From Strigops habroptila (Eukaryota; Chordata; Aves; Psittaciformes; Psittacidae), in assembly GCF_004027225.2 (NCBI RefSeq), contig NC_046358.1, positions 69,521,028 through 69,585,027 on the forward strand: a stretch of 64,000 nucleotides of DNA, written 5' to 3'. Below are positions 1 through 13,647 of the stretch, piece by piece. Positions within the stretch are counted from its first letter, which is position 1. Each line of letters starts with the position of its first letter. The translations under genes were made by a program, and so were the position numbers. The notes under the pieces are model-generated. The model was given only the letters and a program-made list of their open reading frames with translations, was not told the origin of the DNA and made no database searches.

Positions 1-861
1 AGATTCTGCTGGAGCAGAGGTAACTGTTCCCATGTACTGAAAACCAGCAGCCTTGAGGACACATAACACTGCTGGTCACACACTTCTCTTGACTTCTCTC
101 GACACCACTCGGCTCGACTTCATGACTGATTTGAGCCATGGCTTTCATTTTTAAGGTCTAGAGTGTAATTGTGGTTGCCCTCCACACAGCAACCATCTCT
201 TCATCCATAGCCCCTACCCTGAGGATCCAAAGCGGAAGCACTTCTCAGCTGTGCAATCTGAAACTGAGGGGAAGCAGAAAGACTCCTGCACTGGTGATGC
301 CACAGGTTCATCACCAGTGCAACCACTCACAGCAGGGACAGGGCTGCCACAGCGCAAGACCCACCTTGATATACTTCTCGCTGCAGACGGGTGATGGAGC
401 TTGAACCATCACCACCATGCTCTTATTTAGCTATATGCATTATTCCAGCAAGGAAGGTTGGGAAACGCAACTAATGCAGAGGAACTGAGGCAAGAGAGTG
501 AGTGAGACAGCAACTGGAAGCTTTCTGCTGACTGAAACCAGGAGAGCAAATTCCATGTTCTGCTCCTCAGGCTCTCCAACCCCTGTGCCAAGCATCGGCG
601 CCTCAGCAGAGCTCCAGGACATGCCACCACTGCTCCAGTGGTGCCCCTTGTGCTCACACACCATTGCTGTGGAGCTTTGCTCCTTCCCTGATCCAGCTGC
701 CTCTTGCCACCCACTCTGGAACAATGGGGCGTTAGAGGTTGGTGGTTCCACTGCTCACACTCAGGCCACCTGCACTGCAACAGGTACCACTGCAGTGTGA
801 CAAATGGCACCGTGACCCCGAAGCAGGGTGTCCAGCAGCAAGCACTCCCTCCCCTCCTTAC
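1..861. other. Left-edge intronic sequence of the ubinuclein-like gene
   Basis: This stretch lies downstream of the last visible ubinuclein exon on the minus strand, so it is probably intron. I looked for the next expected ubinuclein segment (lysine-rich, after the KKSKKSKF block) and found none. Neither strand shows a recognisable coding segment or repeat here. Confidence 0.5.
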
Positions 862-3798
<2,937 letters not shown>

Positions 3799-4130
3799 GC
3801 CGAGTGTCCCCAGCCGGCACCAGTCGCACCGGGACGATGTCACGGGCCGGCTGCGAATAACGGAGCACGTCGGGGTGGGAAAAGTCCGATAAAGCTGAAG
3901 TTCCCTCGGGAAGCGCTGGTCGCTGCGCTCGCTGCAAGTGGTAAAGACAGAGCCAGCGCTGGCCCCGGCGCTCCCGCCGCGCTGCCCGCTGCGGGGCTCC
4001 GTCTGCACCCCGCGCCGCTCCGTTCCGAACGGCTGCGGGAGGAACCGCCGGACCCTGCGCCCCGCTCCGGCCGCAGCTCCCTCGGACACTCCTGGCCCTG
4101 CAAGGTGTATCCCCACTACCCCCCGGCCCG

Positions 4131-4231
4131 AGGGGGAAGGAGAAGGGAAAGGGGAAATTAAAGGGGAAAGGAAAGAAGAAATGAAAAAGGGAAAAGGAAA
4201 GGGAAAGGGAACGGGAAAGGGAACGGGAAGG
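4131..4231 (+). repeat. Polypurine tract (GGGAAAGG-type)
   Basis: About 100 bases are almost pure A/G on the plus strand, built from short GGGAAA and GGAAAG words with very few interruptions. It lies within the CpG-island promoter, just upstream of the ubinuclein first exon. Mirror-symmetric purine tracts of this sort can form triplex DNA; that is inference. Confidence 0.85.
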
Positions 4232-4720
4232 CGCCGGTACCGCGGGGCTGAGCGTACCGCGGCCGCTCACGCTCCCACCGCTACCAACCGCCGCTGGGGG
4301 GCGCTGCGCTCGCGCTGAAGCCGATCGTTGCCGGCCACCCCCCACGTGACGAGCGCGGGCCAATCCGCGAGCAGGAGCCTCCCTCACCTGAGGCAGCGTC
4401 GCGCGGCGGCGGCAGGATGGCGGCTGCGGCGGGACGGGCTGGGCAGCGCCGGGAGCTGCCGCCCGCAGGAGGCCTGGGGGCAGCAGAGCTCGGGCCGTGG
4501 CCGCCGGGCAGCTGAGGGAAGCCCTCGGTCCCCTCTGCACCCTGCGGGGAGGGGAGAGCTGGGAGCTGGGCTGAGCTCACTGCCCCCAGAGACCTGTGCT
4601 CGTCCAGCGACTACAGAGCTGGAGAGGGACGGGCTTGTAGGGCACAGGCAAAGCGCCCCGGCCCTCACGCAGGGGACCCTGCCCCTGTTCCGCAGCGGGA
4701 CGCCACGCCGCATGCGGGGC

Positions 4721-5766
4721 TGTGCTGGAGCTGAGACACAGACGGGAGCAGCGAGGTGTGCCAGGAGACTCGCAGCAGGGGCAAGGTGTTCTCCAACCGG
4801 TTACAAATGGCGCTTCCAGAAACCCTTCCACAGGGAAACTGCCATCAGAGACCTCAGGATGTGCCAGTGCTTGGTGCTGCACAGCCTGCACTGCACACAG
4901 GAGAGGACTGAGCAGTCCTGGTCCTTCCTGAGCCCTGAAGGTACAAACCCTTCCCCACCTCACTGTCCCTCCACTCGAGGGCTGTGGTGTGCACAGCGCT
5001 GCTGCTTCACTTGCGTGTAGTGGGCACCACGGAGGGATGGCACGAGACCAGGGCCATGCAGCCAGCAGTGGGGGCCCACAGGGAACCAGAGTGGACCAGG
5101 AGAAGCTGCTCCAGCACCCCCAGAGAGAGAAACTGTGTTTAACAGCATCTGGTGATTCTTACTTCCATGGACTCGCTAATTCCAGCTGAAGCCAGGTGAA
5201 CTCATGCCAACCCTGGCACACAGAGCTCCCACCAAAGGAGACTGAGAGCTTTTTGTCCTGTCCTTCATTCCTTGCCTTGGAACAAGTTCTTACCCCAGGG
5301 GGCACTGCCCCCTTATCCCACAGCAGCCCAATTCTTTAAAAGCCTTTGGTGACAAGCCTTACAGATAAAATTACACCAATCACATCACCTGGTAGTGACC
5401 AGAGCACCTCTCCCAGCAGGAGCACGTGTTCTCCTGCACCAGGCAGGACAGGGAATGCACCAGAATGGGCCCAGTTTTCACTTCAGTGAATCACCTTGAA
5501 TTATTTGGGATTTAAGATGCTGCAGCAAACAGAGCCACACTACTGCTTACTACAGCAGAGAGAGGAGAGGAAAAAAAGACACAACTACTCTTGCAGGGAG
5601 CTGAACCAGATCTTTCATCCAGAGACCAGCTTCCATGACCCCTCCAGCCACACACAGCACAGCAATTCCCACAGCAGGATCCACAGCCAGCCCAAGCAGC
5701 TGAGATGACATGGATGGGAATGCTCCATGCCAGGTCAGGAAGATGTAACCTCTTGGCTTGCACTTC
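4721..5766. other. Spacer between the ubinuclein promoter and the NME3 3' end
   Basis: No convincing coding segment or repeat was found. The right part, next to the NME3 stop codon, should include the NME3 3' untranslated region, because NME3 runs leftwards. I see no clear AATAAA for it. Confidence 0.5.
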
Positions 5767-8700
5767 TCATTCATAGATCCAGTGCTCGGCTGTGTCCTGC
5801 CAGCAGGTCAGCTCCTCCGGCCGGAACCACAGGTTGATCTCCTGCTGGGCGCTCTCAACCGAGTCGCTGCCATGGATCACATTCCTGGTGGGAAGGCAAA
5901 AGAGATCAGCCAGCACTAAGCAGAGAAAGGTGGGAGAGGGAAGCTGCAGTTTGGAGCAATTTCACCTTGAGCAATTTAATTAAACTGATTGAGCCAGTTA
6001 CATCCTACAAGATTCCTTCACATCCTACAACATTCTTTCCCACTGCAGAGCCTTTCTCCCTCCAGCTCAGGGGCTGGCTATGATTATGCTCAGTGTGGCT
6101 TAGGAGGACACAACGATGGCCTATGATGAGTTCCTATGAATGCCTCCTATGATGAGGAGCCATTTATTTGCTACTGGAGGAGCTGCCCATGGCTGTTGAT
6201 TTGGGGTTTGCTTTGGGTTTCTCTCAGGAAGTTTTGCCTCCAGATTTCCCCCATTCCAGGTTTCCCCCTGTTGAAGCAGGTTTGGTATCAGACACCACAG
6301 AATGGAAACCTAAACGAGGAGGATTTGATACAAGCTCTGTCTACCAGAAGGCAGGCTGCAGCCACCCCAGGTCACCACTTGTGGATCTTCACCTGTGAAG
6401 AGCCCCAGCACATGTAGAACTCCAGCCTGGCTTTTGTTACAGACTCAGATGCTCAGGAAAAGACAAGCAAATCCCACCTGCTTTCCAAAGGGAAGGCCTG
6501 AGGAGGCAGGAGAGGCACAAACCCAGGCTCTGGAAAGCCAGCCCCAGGAAGCAGAGCTCAGTTCCTCCTGCCAGGGCTGCTCTGCACGCTGTCAGAGGGA
6601 GACAGCTCTGCTCTGAGCACAGAAGGGAGCAGCTCTGCTCTGAGGATGCAGACTCGCATGGCTCAGGAAGGCCTCGTGCAGGAAGGCCCAGACAGGATGC
6701 CCTGGAATACTGAGGGATCAAAAAGGCAAAGCTCTCACTTGCTGACTTCAAGGCAGAAGTCTCCTCGGATGGTGCCAGGCCTGGAATCAGCTGGGTTAGT
6801 CTCCCCAATCATTGTGCGAACGGTCTTGACCACGTCCAGGCCCTGCCAGACCTACGTGACACGAAAACAAGAATGAGCTTCAACAACTGCCCCAGGAGGT
6901 CATACCATCAGTCCTCTACATTCCCCATCAGAGCCACCTGGGTGAGAGACAGGAAAGCGTCCCTGTAAAATCTTTGAAAGTTGATTTTGGAAAATCATCA
7001 GAATTTTCTGTAGATTTAATTTATCACAGAATCCCAGACTGGTTTGGGTTGGAAGGGACCTTAAAGCTCCTCCAGTTCCAACCCCCTGCCACGGGCAGGG
7101 ACACCTTCCACTAGAGCAGGTTGCTCCAAGCCCCTGTGTCCAACCTGGCCTTGAACACTGCCAGGGATGGGGCAGCCACAGCTGCTCTGGGCAACCTGTG
7201 CCAGCGCCTCAGCACCCTCACAGGGAAGAGCTTCTGCCTAAGAGCTCATCTCAGCCTCCCCTCTGTCAGGTTAAAGCCATTCCCCCTTGTCCTGTCCCTA
7301 CAGGCCTTTGTCCAAAGCCCCTCTCCAGGTTTCTTGCAGCCCCTTTAGGCACTGGAAGCTGCTCTAAGGACTCCCATTAAGGAGCCTTCTCTTCTCCAGG
7401 CTAAACAAGCCCAGCTCTCTCAGCCTGGCTCCAGAGCAGAGCTGCTCCAGCCCTCGCAGCATCTCCGTGGCCTCCTCTGGACTCGCTCCAACAGCTCCAT
7501 GTCCCTCTTTTGTTGTTGCTCCAGAGCTGGATCAGGACTGCAGGGGGGGTCTCCCCAGAGCGCAGCAGAGGGGGAGAATCCCCTCCCTCGACCTGCTGCT
7601 CACGCTCTGGGGGTGCAGCCCAGCACATGGGGGGTTCTGGGCTCAAGCGCTCACTGAAGCCGGGTCATGGGGAGCTCCTCATTGACTGTATCTTGAACTG
7701 CTCTGTTCATTAGCATCTGTCATGTGACACTTGCTAATTACATTATCCTTACACCACTCACATTCACCTCATGGGTCATGGGGAGCAGCTGCTCATTGAC
7801 CAACACCCGCAAGTCCTCCTCGGGGCTGCTCTCAATCCAGTCTCCCCCAGCCTGTGTTTGTGCTGCAGACTGCCCCAACCCAGGGGCAGGACCTTGCACT
7901 TGGCCTGGTTGGACTTCACAAGGTTCGCACAGGCCCAATTTACTACAGAAAACATCCCTGCAGTTCAGCGCAGCTCCTGAAGAGACAAGCCACCTTGTTT
8001 CCATCACACCACACAGCAGTGCTGCCTACATATTGCACTTACTTTCTGTTCCTTGGTTCTGGAGAACCTGGCCAGCACTCACCATGGCTACCATGGGCCC
8101 GGAGCTCATGTACTTCACCACCCGGGGATAGAAGGGTCGGTCACGATGGGCTATGTAGTGCTCCTTCAGCAGCTCCTCCGAGGCCTGAGCGCAAAGAGCA
8201 CAAAGCTTAGTCTGAGGAGCAGGTGGGGACTTGGGCAAGGTTACACCTAAGACACGTAGAAGCTGGACAGTGCCTGTTGCGCTTAAGCTCCTGCACAGAT
8301 ACACTTTCAGGAGCAAAACAGCTTCACTTTGCTGAAGCCTGACATACAGAGGGAAGAAGCTTTGTGGTCAGAGGAGCAGCTTACAGCAGCCATGCATGAG
8401 AGCCCTGGGGCATGGACACCCCCAGGGACAGGGTTTCACCCCATGGCTGGCATAGAATCATAGAGGTTTGTGTTGGAAGGGACCTTAAAGCTCCTCCAGT
8501 TCCAACCCCCTGCGATGGGCAGGGACACCTTCCACTAGAGCAGGTTGCCCCAAGCCCCTGTGTCCAACCTGGCCTTGAACACTGCCAGGGATGGGGCAGC
8601 CACAGCTTCTCTGGGCACCCTGTGCCAGCGCCTCAGTACCCTCACAGGGAAGAACTTCTTCCTTATATCGAACCTGAACTTCCCCTGTTTCAGTTTGAAC

Positions 8701-9127
8701 CCATCACCCCTTGTCCTATCGCTACAGTCCCTGATGAAGAGTCCCTCTCCAGGAGCGGTTTAAGCCCCTGGGTGCCAAAGTCCCACTGACTCGTGAGGAC
8801 CCGGTGCCCGAATGCCCCCGGCAGAGCCGCACGGGGCTTGTCCTGGGCTCCTCGGGCCGCGAGCCGGGCCCCTCACCTGCAGGAGCTTCATCCCCACCAG
8901 CTGCAGCCCCTTCTGCTCGAACCGCCGGATGATCTCCCCGACCAGGTGCCGCTGCACCCCATCCGGTTTGATGGCCACGAAGGTGCGTTCGTTGATCCTG
9001 CCGCAGCCTGCAAGGACAAGGCGAGGTATCACGGGGGGAAGGCGGCCAACGCGGGCCCCCGGTCCCGGTCCCGTCCCGTACCGCTGTGGAAGAGGCCGGC
9101 GAACAGGCCCAGCACCAGGCAGATCAT
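5767..9127 (-). CDS. NME3: NME3, nucleoside diphosphate kinase 3
   Basis: Five minus-strand exons join in frame: 9127-9082, 9007-8877, 8184-8083, 6851-6739 and 5884-5767. They give 169 residues, the length of human NME3. The enzyme moves the terminal phosphate from ATP to other nucleoside diphosphates through a phosphohistidine. The protein starts with the hydrophobic leader [13 protein letters not shown], which in NME3 targets the mitochondrial outer membrane. Then come the KPDGVQR nucleotide-binding motif, [17 protein letters not shown] and the active-site histidine in NVIHGSD. It ends [11 protein letters not shown], the NME3-type tail. All key residues are present. The start is fixed by the conserved MICLVL leader. 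The gene is head to head with EME2, as in human, and its third intron (6852-8082) holds a CR1 copy. Confidence 0.96.
7024..7686 (-). mobile_element. CR1 LINE 3' fragment in NME3 intron
   Basis: This minus-orientation CR1 copy has its 3' tail at 7024 (ATCACAGAATCCCAGACTGG) and extends leftwards along the element to about 7686. There a non-CR1 segment begins. It sits in NME3 in the same orientation as the gene. Confidence 0.9.
7687..7772. repeat. 86-base non-CR1 segment present twice in the window
   Basis: Starting TGTATCTTGAACTGCTCTGT, this segment does not match CR1 but is flanked by imperfect copies of a 25-base CR1 word (7662-7686 and 7773-7800). A near copy, at about 9801-9886, follows the same CR1 word. 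See the 9582-9886 entry. Confidence 0.75.
7773..7930 (-). mobile_element. CR1 LINE internal fragment
   Basis: CR1 sequence resumes after the 86-base segment with CTGCTCATTGACCAACACCC and runs to the CTTGCACTTGGCCTGGTTGG region, which lies further 5' in the element. Orientation is minus, as for the copy at 7024-7686, so both may be one interrupted insertion. Confidence 0.8.
8455..8765 (-). mobile_element. CR1 LINE 3' fragment
   Basis: This minus-orientation CR1 3' end starts at ATAGAATCATAGAGG and ends near CTCTCCAGG. It lies in NME3 intron 2, just left of exon 2. Confidence 0.9.
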
Positions 9128-9420
9128 GGCGCCGCCGCTCACAGCGCCCCTTGTGCCGCCCCAACACACGCCCCGTGATCGGCGGAACGATCGTGCTGGG
9201 GCCGAGGAGCGGCGGGGCCGATAGTGCGGCGCGCTGTGCCGTTCCCGCGATGCTGGAGCCCCGCGGGGAGGGACCCAGGGGTGGCTGCGGCCGGGAGGCT
9301 CTGGAGAAGCGGCGGGTCCTGCGGCCGGAGCGGGTGCGCCCGCCCGGGAGGGCCCGGCTCTGCCTGTGCGGGGGGACGCGGTCTCGGCTCCCAGCCCTCG
9401 GCTCCGCGCAGCCGCCTGTT
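8790..9420. promoter_or_regulatory. CpG island, shared NME3 / EME2 promoter
   Basis: This CpG-rich block covers NME3 exons 1 and 2 and the DNA to their right. NME3 starts leftwards at 9127. On the plus strand an open frame from an ATG at 9250 includes [15 protein letters not shown], loosely like the N-terminal EME2 segment ending LRPEQV. A shared divergent promoter matches the human NME3/EME2 arrangement. Function is inferred. Confidence 0.6.
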
Positions 9421-9581
9421 CATTAGACTCTTCTGGCTCCGTTACCTCTGTCGCTGCTGTCGCGACTGCAGACGAGCTGTAGCAGGGACCTGCTGCGCTC
9501 TCCGCTCTCCTCCTGAGCACCGTGGAGTATCGTGAGCTCCTGCGGCTCTGGCGCTGCCGAGCCCGGGATGGCACCTCTGGA

Positions 9582-9886
9582 GAATCAGCTGGACTCGCTC
9601 CAACAGCTCCACGTCCCTCTTGTGTTGTTGCCCCAGAGCTGGATCAGGACTGCAGGGGGGGTCTCCCCAGAGCGCAGCAGAGGGGGAGAATTCCCTCCCT
9701 CGACCCCAGAGCTCACGCTCTGGGGGTGCAGCCCAGCACACGGGGGTTCTGGGCTCAAGCACTCACCGAAGCCGGGTCATGGGGAGCTGCTCATTGACTG
9801 TATCTTGAACTGCTCTGTTCATTAGCATCTGTCATGTGCCACTATTGCTAATCACATTATCCTTACACCACTCATTCATCTCACTG
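9582..9886. repeat. Second copy of the CR1-edge block seen at 7468-7772
   Basis: The left two thirds is CR1 (minus orientation, from GGACTCGCTCCAACAGCTCC to CTGCTCATTGAC). The right third is the non-CR1 segment beginning TGTATCTTGAACTGCTCTGT. The same two parts join at the same point at 7686/7687. The copies differ by scattered substitutions and a few small indels. This is either a local duplication or a CR1 subfamily or composite element carrying this piece. Confidence 0.75.
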
Positions 9887-12800
9887 CTAACTGCTAGCAG
9901 AAAGATTTGTTTAACTAAACATGTTTTTTAAGGATGCATGGTTTGTATCCTTAAATGTTCAAAAACTTCTGGCCTGCACACTCTCCTCCGTGCAGGTCTT
10001 CGGCAGGTTCTGTTGGTTCTCTGGATGGCAGGGACCCAGTTGCTTTATCTGATGTGGTTTTGAGTAAGTTATTACCATGCTTGCACCAATAAAATAATTA
10101 GAGGTCATATTGTGGGGGTCGATAGTATGGCTTTGCCTGAGGAAGATTGTCCCTGTTTGCTCCAACACAGTTGTGCTGACTGTTCTGCCAGTAGAAAAGT
10201 CTTCATAGGATAGATGCTGTCACCCGCTCTGCTGTGGGATTTGCTGTGAAGTGGTGGGTATAGCCAGTGCTCGGGACGTGGTGGAGGTTCCACAGGTGTA
10301 TTTTCATGGCTGTATCAGCACCTACCACATCCTCAGAGTTTCTCTCTGTCCCTGGGTTTCACTGGGTTCCCCTCTGCCCTGGTGCTGATCAGTTTAGTTG
10401 TTGTTCATCTCCTCCTCCCCGCTCCTGCCTAGGTCTCAACCCTGCTCCCACCTTCCCAACCCTCATCTCTACTCCTCACCTCACTTCACCAGCCAGAGGC
10501 TTTTCTCTCCTCTCCCTGGGTGCTCAGGTGCTGGCAGAGGGAGCACAGGCAGCTTGGAGGAGCACCCTGCCTGTGGCACAGAGCACTGTAACCTGCCTAC
10601 ACCCCGAGGTCCATCCTTTGGGGCTGGTCCGTCCTGCTGGCAAAGCTCCCTCATAAAAGAAGCTGCTGATATTCTTAAGGTGGGTAAGCAGCATGTTCTC
10701 AGAAACAGCTTCCTGGCCACGAATCGTTCAGCCTATTGGCTGAGTTCAGTCTTCTTTCACACACACAGGGTTTCTACAAATGTAATAAACTTTGTTCTTG
10801 GTGACCAGAAGAGCTGGCTTTGGAAGTTTGCCTTTGGTAACCTAGAATGCATGAGAAGGTTTTCACAGTCACTGTGGCAAATGGGCCGTTGCTGTCACAG
10901 GTACTTGGCTGGAAGAAGGAAGGACAGTTTTATAGGTGCCTGCAGAGATGGTCACAAAGTCAGCAATCCAGCCAGCACGTGCATGTGCTATATGCAGCTG
11001 CACTCCTCACGCTTTCAGAATTCCTTGTTTCACACTAGTGTTTGTGTTTCTTAGTGCTGATGAAATACCTCTTTTGTTCTGTCCTTCTCCACAGGTCTCC
11101 TCAAAGATCTTGGCTCAGGGGTGAAGGTTTGAAGTTCACTGGACTGTAAATATTCTTTTGAGCCTGAGGCAATTCCCTGCAGCATAACCTGGAAGAGAAA
11201 CATGCCGAACACAGTTCACTCCAGTGGACCCTTCTCATCTTCTCTGTGCATGTGAGCTGGCAACTGAGGTGCTGGGGGGAGAAAGCTTGGACTTGCCTCT
11301 CTAGGCTGGACACTGGAGCCTTGGAAACCTGACCAGGTAGCTTGGGCGATGGAGCTGGGTCTGATTCTCATGCAGATTATTCCAAAGGCGATGTCTTCTA
11401 AACATCTACACCTTGTGGCTTTTGGCAGGTGTGTACCTTGGTGAGCCCGGGAATTGGCAGTAATGAGGTTTCACTGGGGTACTGAGCAGCATTTCCAGCC
11501 GGGATGCTGTGCATGGTACAGCTTGCAGCCACCACTGCACATCTGGAAGCTGCCAGGTGAATTTGCTGCTAGGCCTCTCGTTTGGAAAGCCTAGTGATTG
11601 CTTCTGCGACCCCCTCATGAGGAACCTGAAAGGGCAGGTACCTTCTGGTACCAATTATAGTTCCCATTTCAGTTTGTTTCCTGCACAGCACTGGAGGCTG
11701 TTCTTATGCTCACCCCCACTCCAGGAATTTCAGGCTGAAAACTGCTGTGTTTGCTGTTGCTGGATAAAACATTGCAGATAGTGTGGACATATAATAGACT
11801 ACAGATAAAGTAGGTGCAGATAACATGGTCATCTGTGTGCAGTGCAGACAAAGGCATTTTGTGTCCTTTTGTCTTAGTTAGCATCACCAGCTGTTGTCCC
11901 TGCTTCCTCACCAGGTTATTTTTGCACCTTCAGTGACTTGCTGGCTCAGGGAGGATTCTTCCCTTTCAGTTCAGCCATGGACTGTCACCAGCAGTGTTGA
12001 CAGAGCCTTGTGAGTGCTGGTGCCTCTCACGGCATGGGCTCTGCACAGGTGGAGGCTTGCTGTCTGCTTTTCACCCTAGCTGCTGCTGGAAATGATTTCA
12101 TCTTTTTTAGGATGGTTCCATGGTGAAGACTGAAGAGGTGGCAGAGGTGGTGGTAGAGCCAGATTTTCTTAGGTGCCTCTTTTCCCTAACCCTGTCAATA
12201 CGGATCTCAGAGACAGACCAACACAAAGTGCTCTACAGCAGAGTCACTTTGCCAAGTGAACACCGAAGGGGAGGGAGGATTCACTCACAACTGCCATTGC
12301 TGCACTCTGAGACAAAGCTGTGTGACAGAGGGCAGTGAGGAGAACTTGTGGGGAAGTGGTATCCAAGGTCTTTAGGGATATATGCAAGGTCCTGCCTTTA
12401 ACCCCGGGACAGGGGGGACTGGACAGGAGAGATTCACCTTTCCTTGCATTTAGCTTTTCCATTCTCAGAGTCCATAAAAGATTTGCTTGAAAGAAATGTT
12501 GGGAGTACACAGCCCTTGGGGACACTCACATTTTGAGGCAGAGAGATTTGTGTGCAATCCTTCAGCATTTTATAACTTAACATTTATACCCGTCTAGGCA
12601 GCCTGTGCTTCTGTGCTGAGAAGTTCCCAGTCATAGAATCATAGAATGGTTTGGGTTGGAAGGGACCTTAAAGCTCATCTGGGAGGTGGCAGATGTGGGT
12701 GGGTTAAATCTGGCCTCTTCCTCTTTATCAGACAGCAGTGCCGAGGTGTGAATACATTGAGCTTGTGTGTGAGATACTGGAGGTAAAACTTCTTACAGTC

Positions 12801-13534
12801 CTTGAAGGTTTATGTTCCTTGGGGTTGAGCCGTATGGAGAAGGCTCCACTGGTGAGCTCTGGTGTGTGAGGAATGCTTTGCCAGGAGAGGTGGTGGCTGG
12901 CTTGGACCAGGCTGCATCTGTTTCCATCCTCCTTCACCCTGGCCAGCAGAGGGATTGAAGAGGGAGTACAGACTTTGAGGCACAGTTTGGAACCTTTTCT
13001 TCTTAAGACCCTGATTCAGAACTGGTCCAGCCTCCCCTCCCCAACCCCCCCGACAACTGCCCACATCGCTGTGAAAGGAGCTGCTGATCCCTGCTCAGGT
13101 CTCTGCCTTGCAGAGCCTGTCCCCCACGGCAGAGCAGCAACGCTCCTTGCGATGCCTCAGCAGCCATAAACTAGGTCAAACACCATCTAAACCCTTGCTT
13201 GATATCCCTTGAACTAAATTCCTGCCCTGCCTCAGTGTGCCCCAAGGAGGGTCATGACTCACTGGCTTACTGGGAGCTGAGAAGGATGAGCAGGATTTAG
13301 CACAGCTCTGTGTAAACAGAGCTAATGCAGGGAGCCCAGCCCAGCTTCACCCTGCAGGGATGTGTCCTACCCATGTACTTCCCTTGCTGCTCCACTGAGT
13401 GCCTTTGGTGGCCAGGGCTGACACCGGTGCTGCTGGCTGGGGGGTGACAGGAGGGTGAGGGTCTGTCCCATCCATGCTTGGCCATGTCCCAGTGGTTGCT
13501 GTGCTACATGTCTCGCCTCTGTCACTTCTCCTCC
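9887..13534. other. Gene-poor stretch inside the expected EME2 locus
   Basis: Between the NME3/EME2 promoter and the recognisable EME2 exon I looked for EME2 nuclease-domain exons on the plus strand and for MRPS34 on the minus strand. I found neither. The only repeat identified is a short CR1 tail at 12631. Several short open frames exist but none resembles a known protein. Confidence 0.5.
12631..12681 (-). mobile_element. Short CR1 3' tail
   Basis: About 50 bases, beginning TCATAGAATCATAGAATGG, match the extreme 3' end of CR1 in minus orientation. The rest of the element is absent. Confidence 0.85.
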
Positions 13535-13647
13535 AGCCCCCAGTGGTGCTGCAGCTGTGGGGTAACGCCAGGGTGTTGCTCCTCAACATGTGGCAGGAAT
13601 TCAGCCAGCAGGTCCCTGCGCTAATGGAGGCAATAGCAATACACCTG
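13535..13647 (+). CDS. EME2: EME2-like exon (structure-specific endonuclease subunit), partial or eroded gene
   Basis: A single exon with a CTCCTCCAG acceptor and a GTGAGT donor encodes PPVVLQLWGNARVLLLNMW followed by QEFSQQVPALMEAIA. This aligns with the human EME2 segment that runs LLQLWANLDVLLV and then WQELSRHV and TKALA. EME2 partners MUS81 in a nuclease that cuts branched DNA during replication-fork processing. Position and strand agree with human: plus strand, between NME3 and SPSB3. No exon for the C-terminal helix-hairpin-helix region, nor a clear upstream one, was found. The gene may be decayed, too diverged to read by eye, or this may be a chance likeness. An N-terminal piece at 9250-9424 is possible but weak. 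Confidence 0.45.

Noticed and set aside
10803-10835. Plus-strand KSWLW peptide, like a word in MRPS34
   Set aside because: It is on the wrong strand, nothing else in MRPS34 matches around it, and five residues can match by chance.
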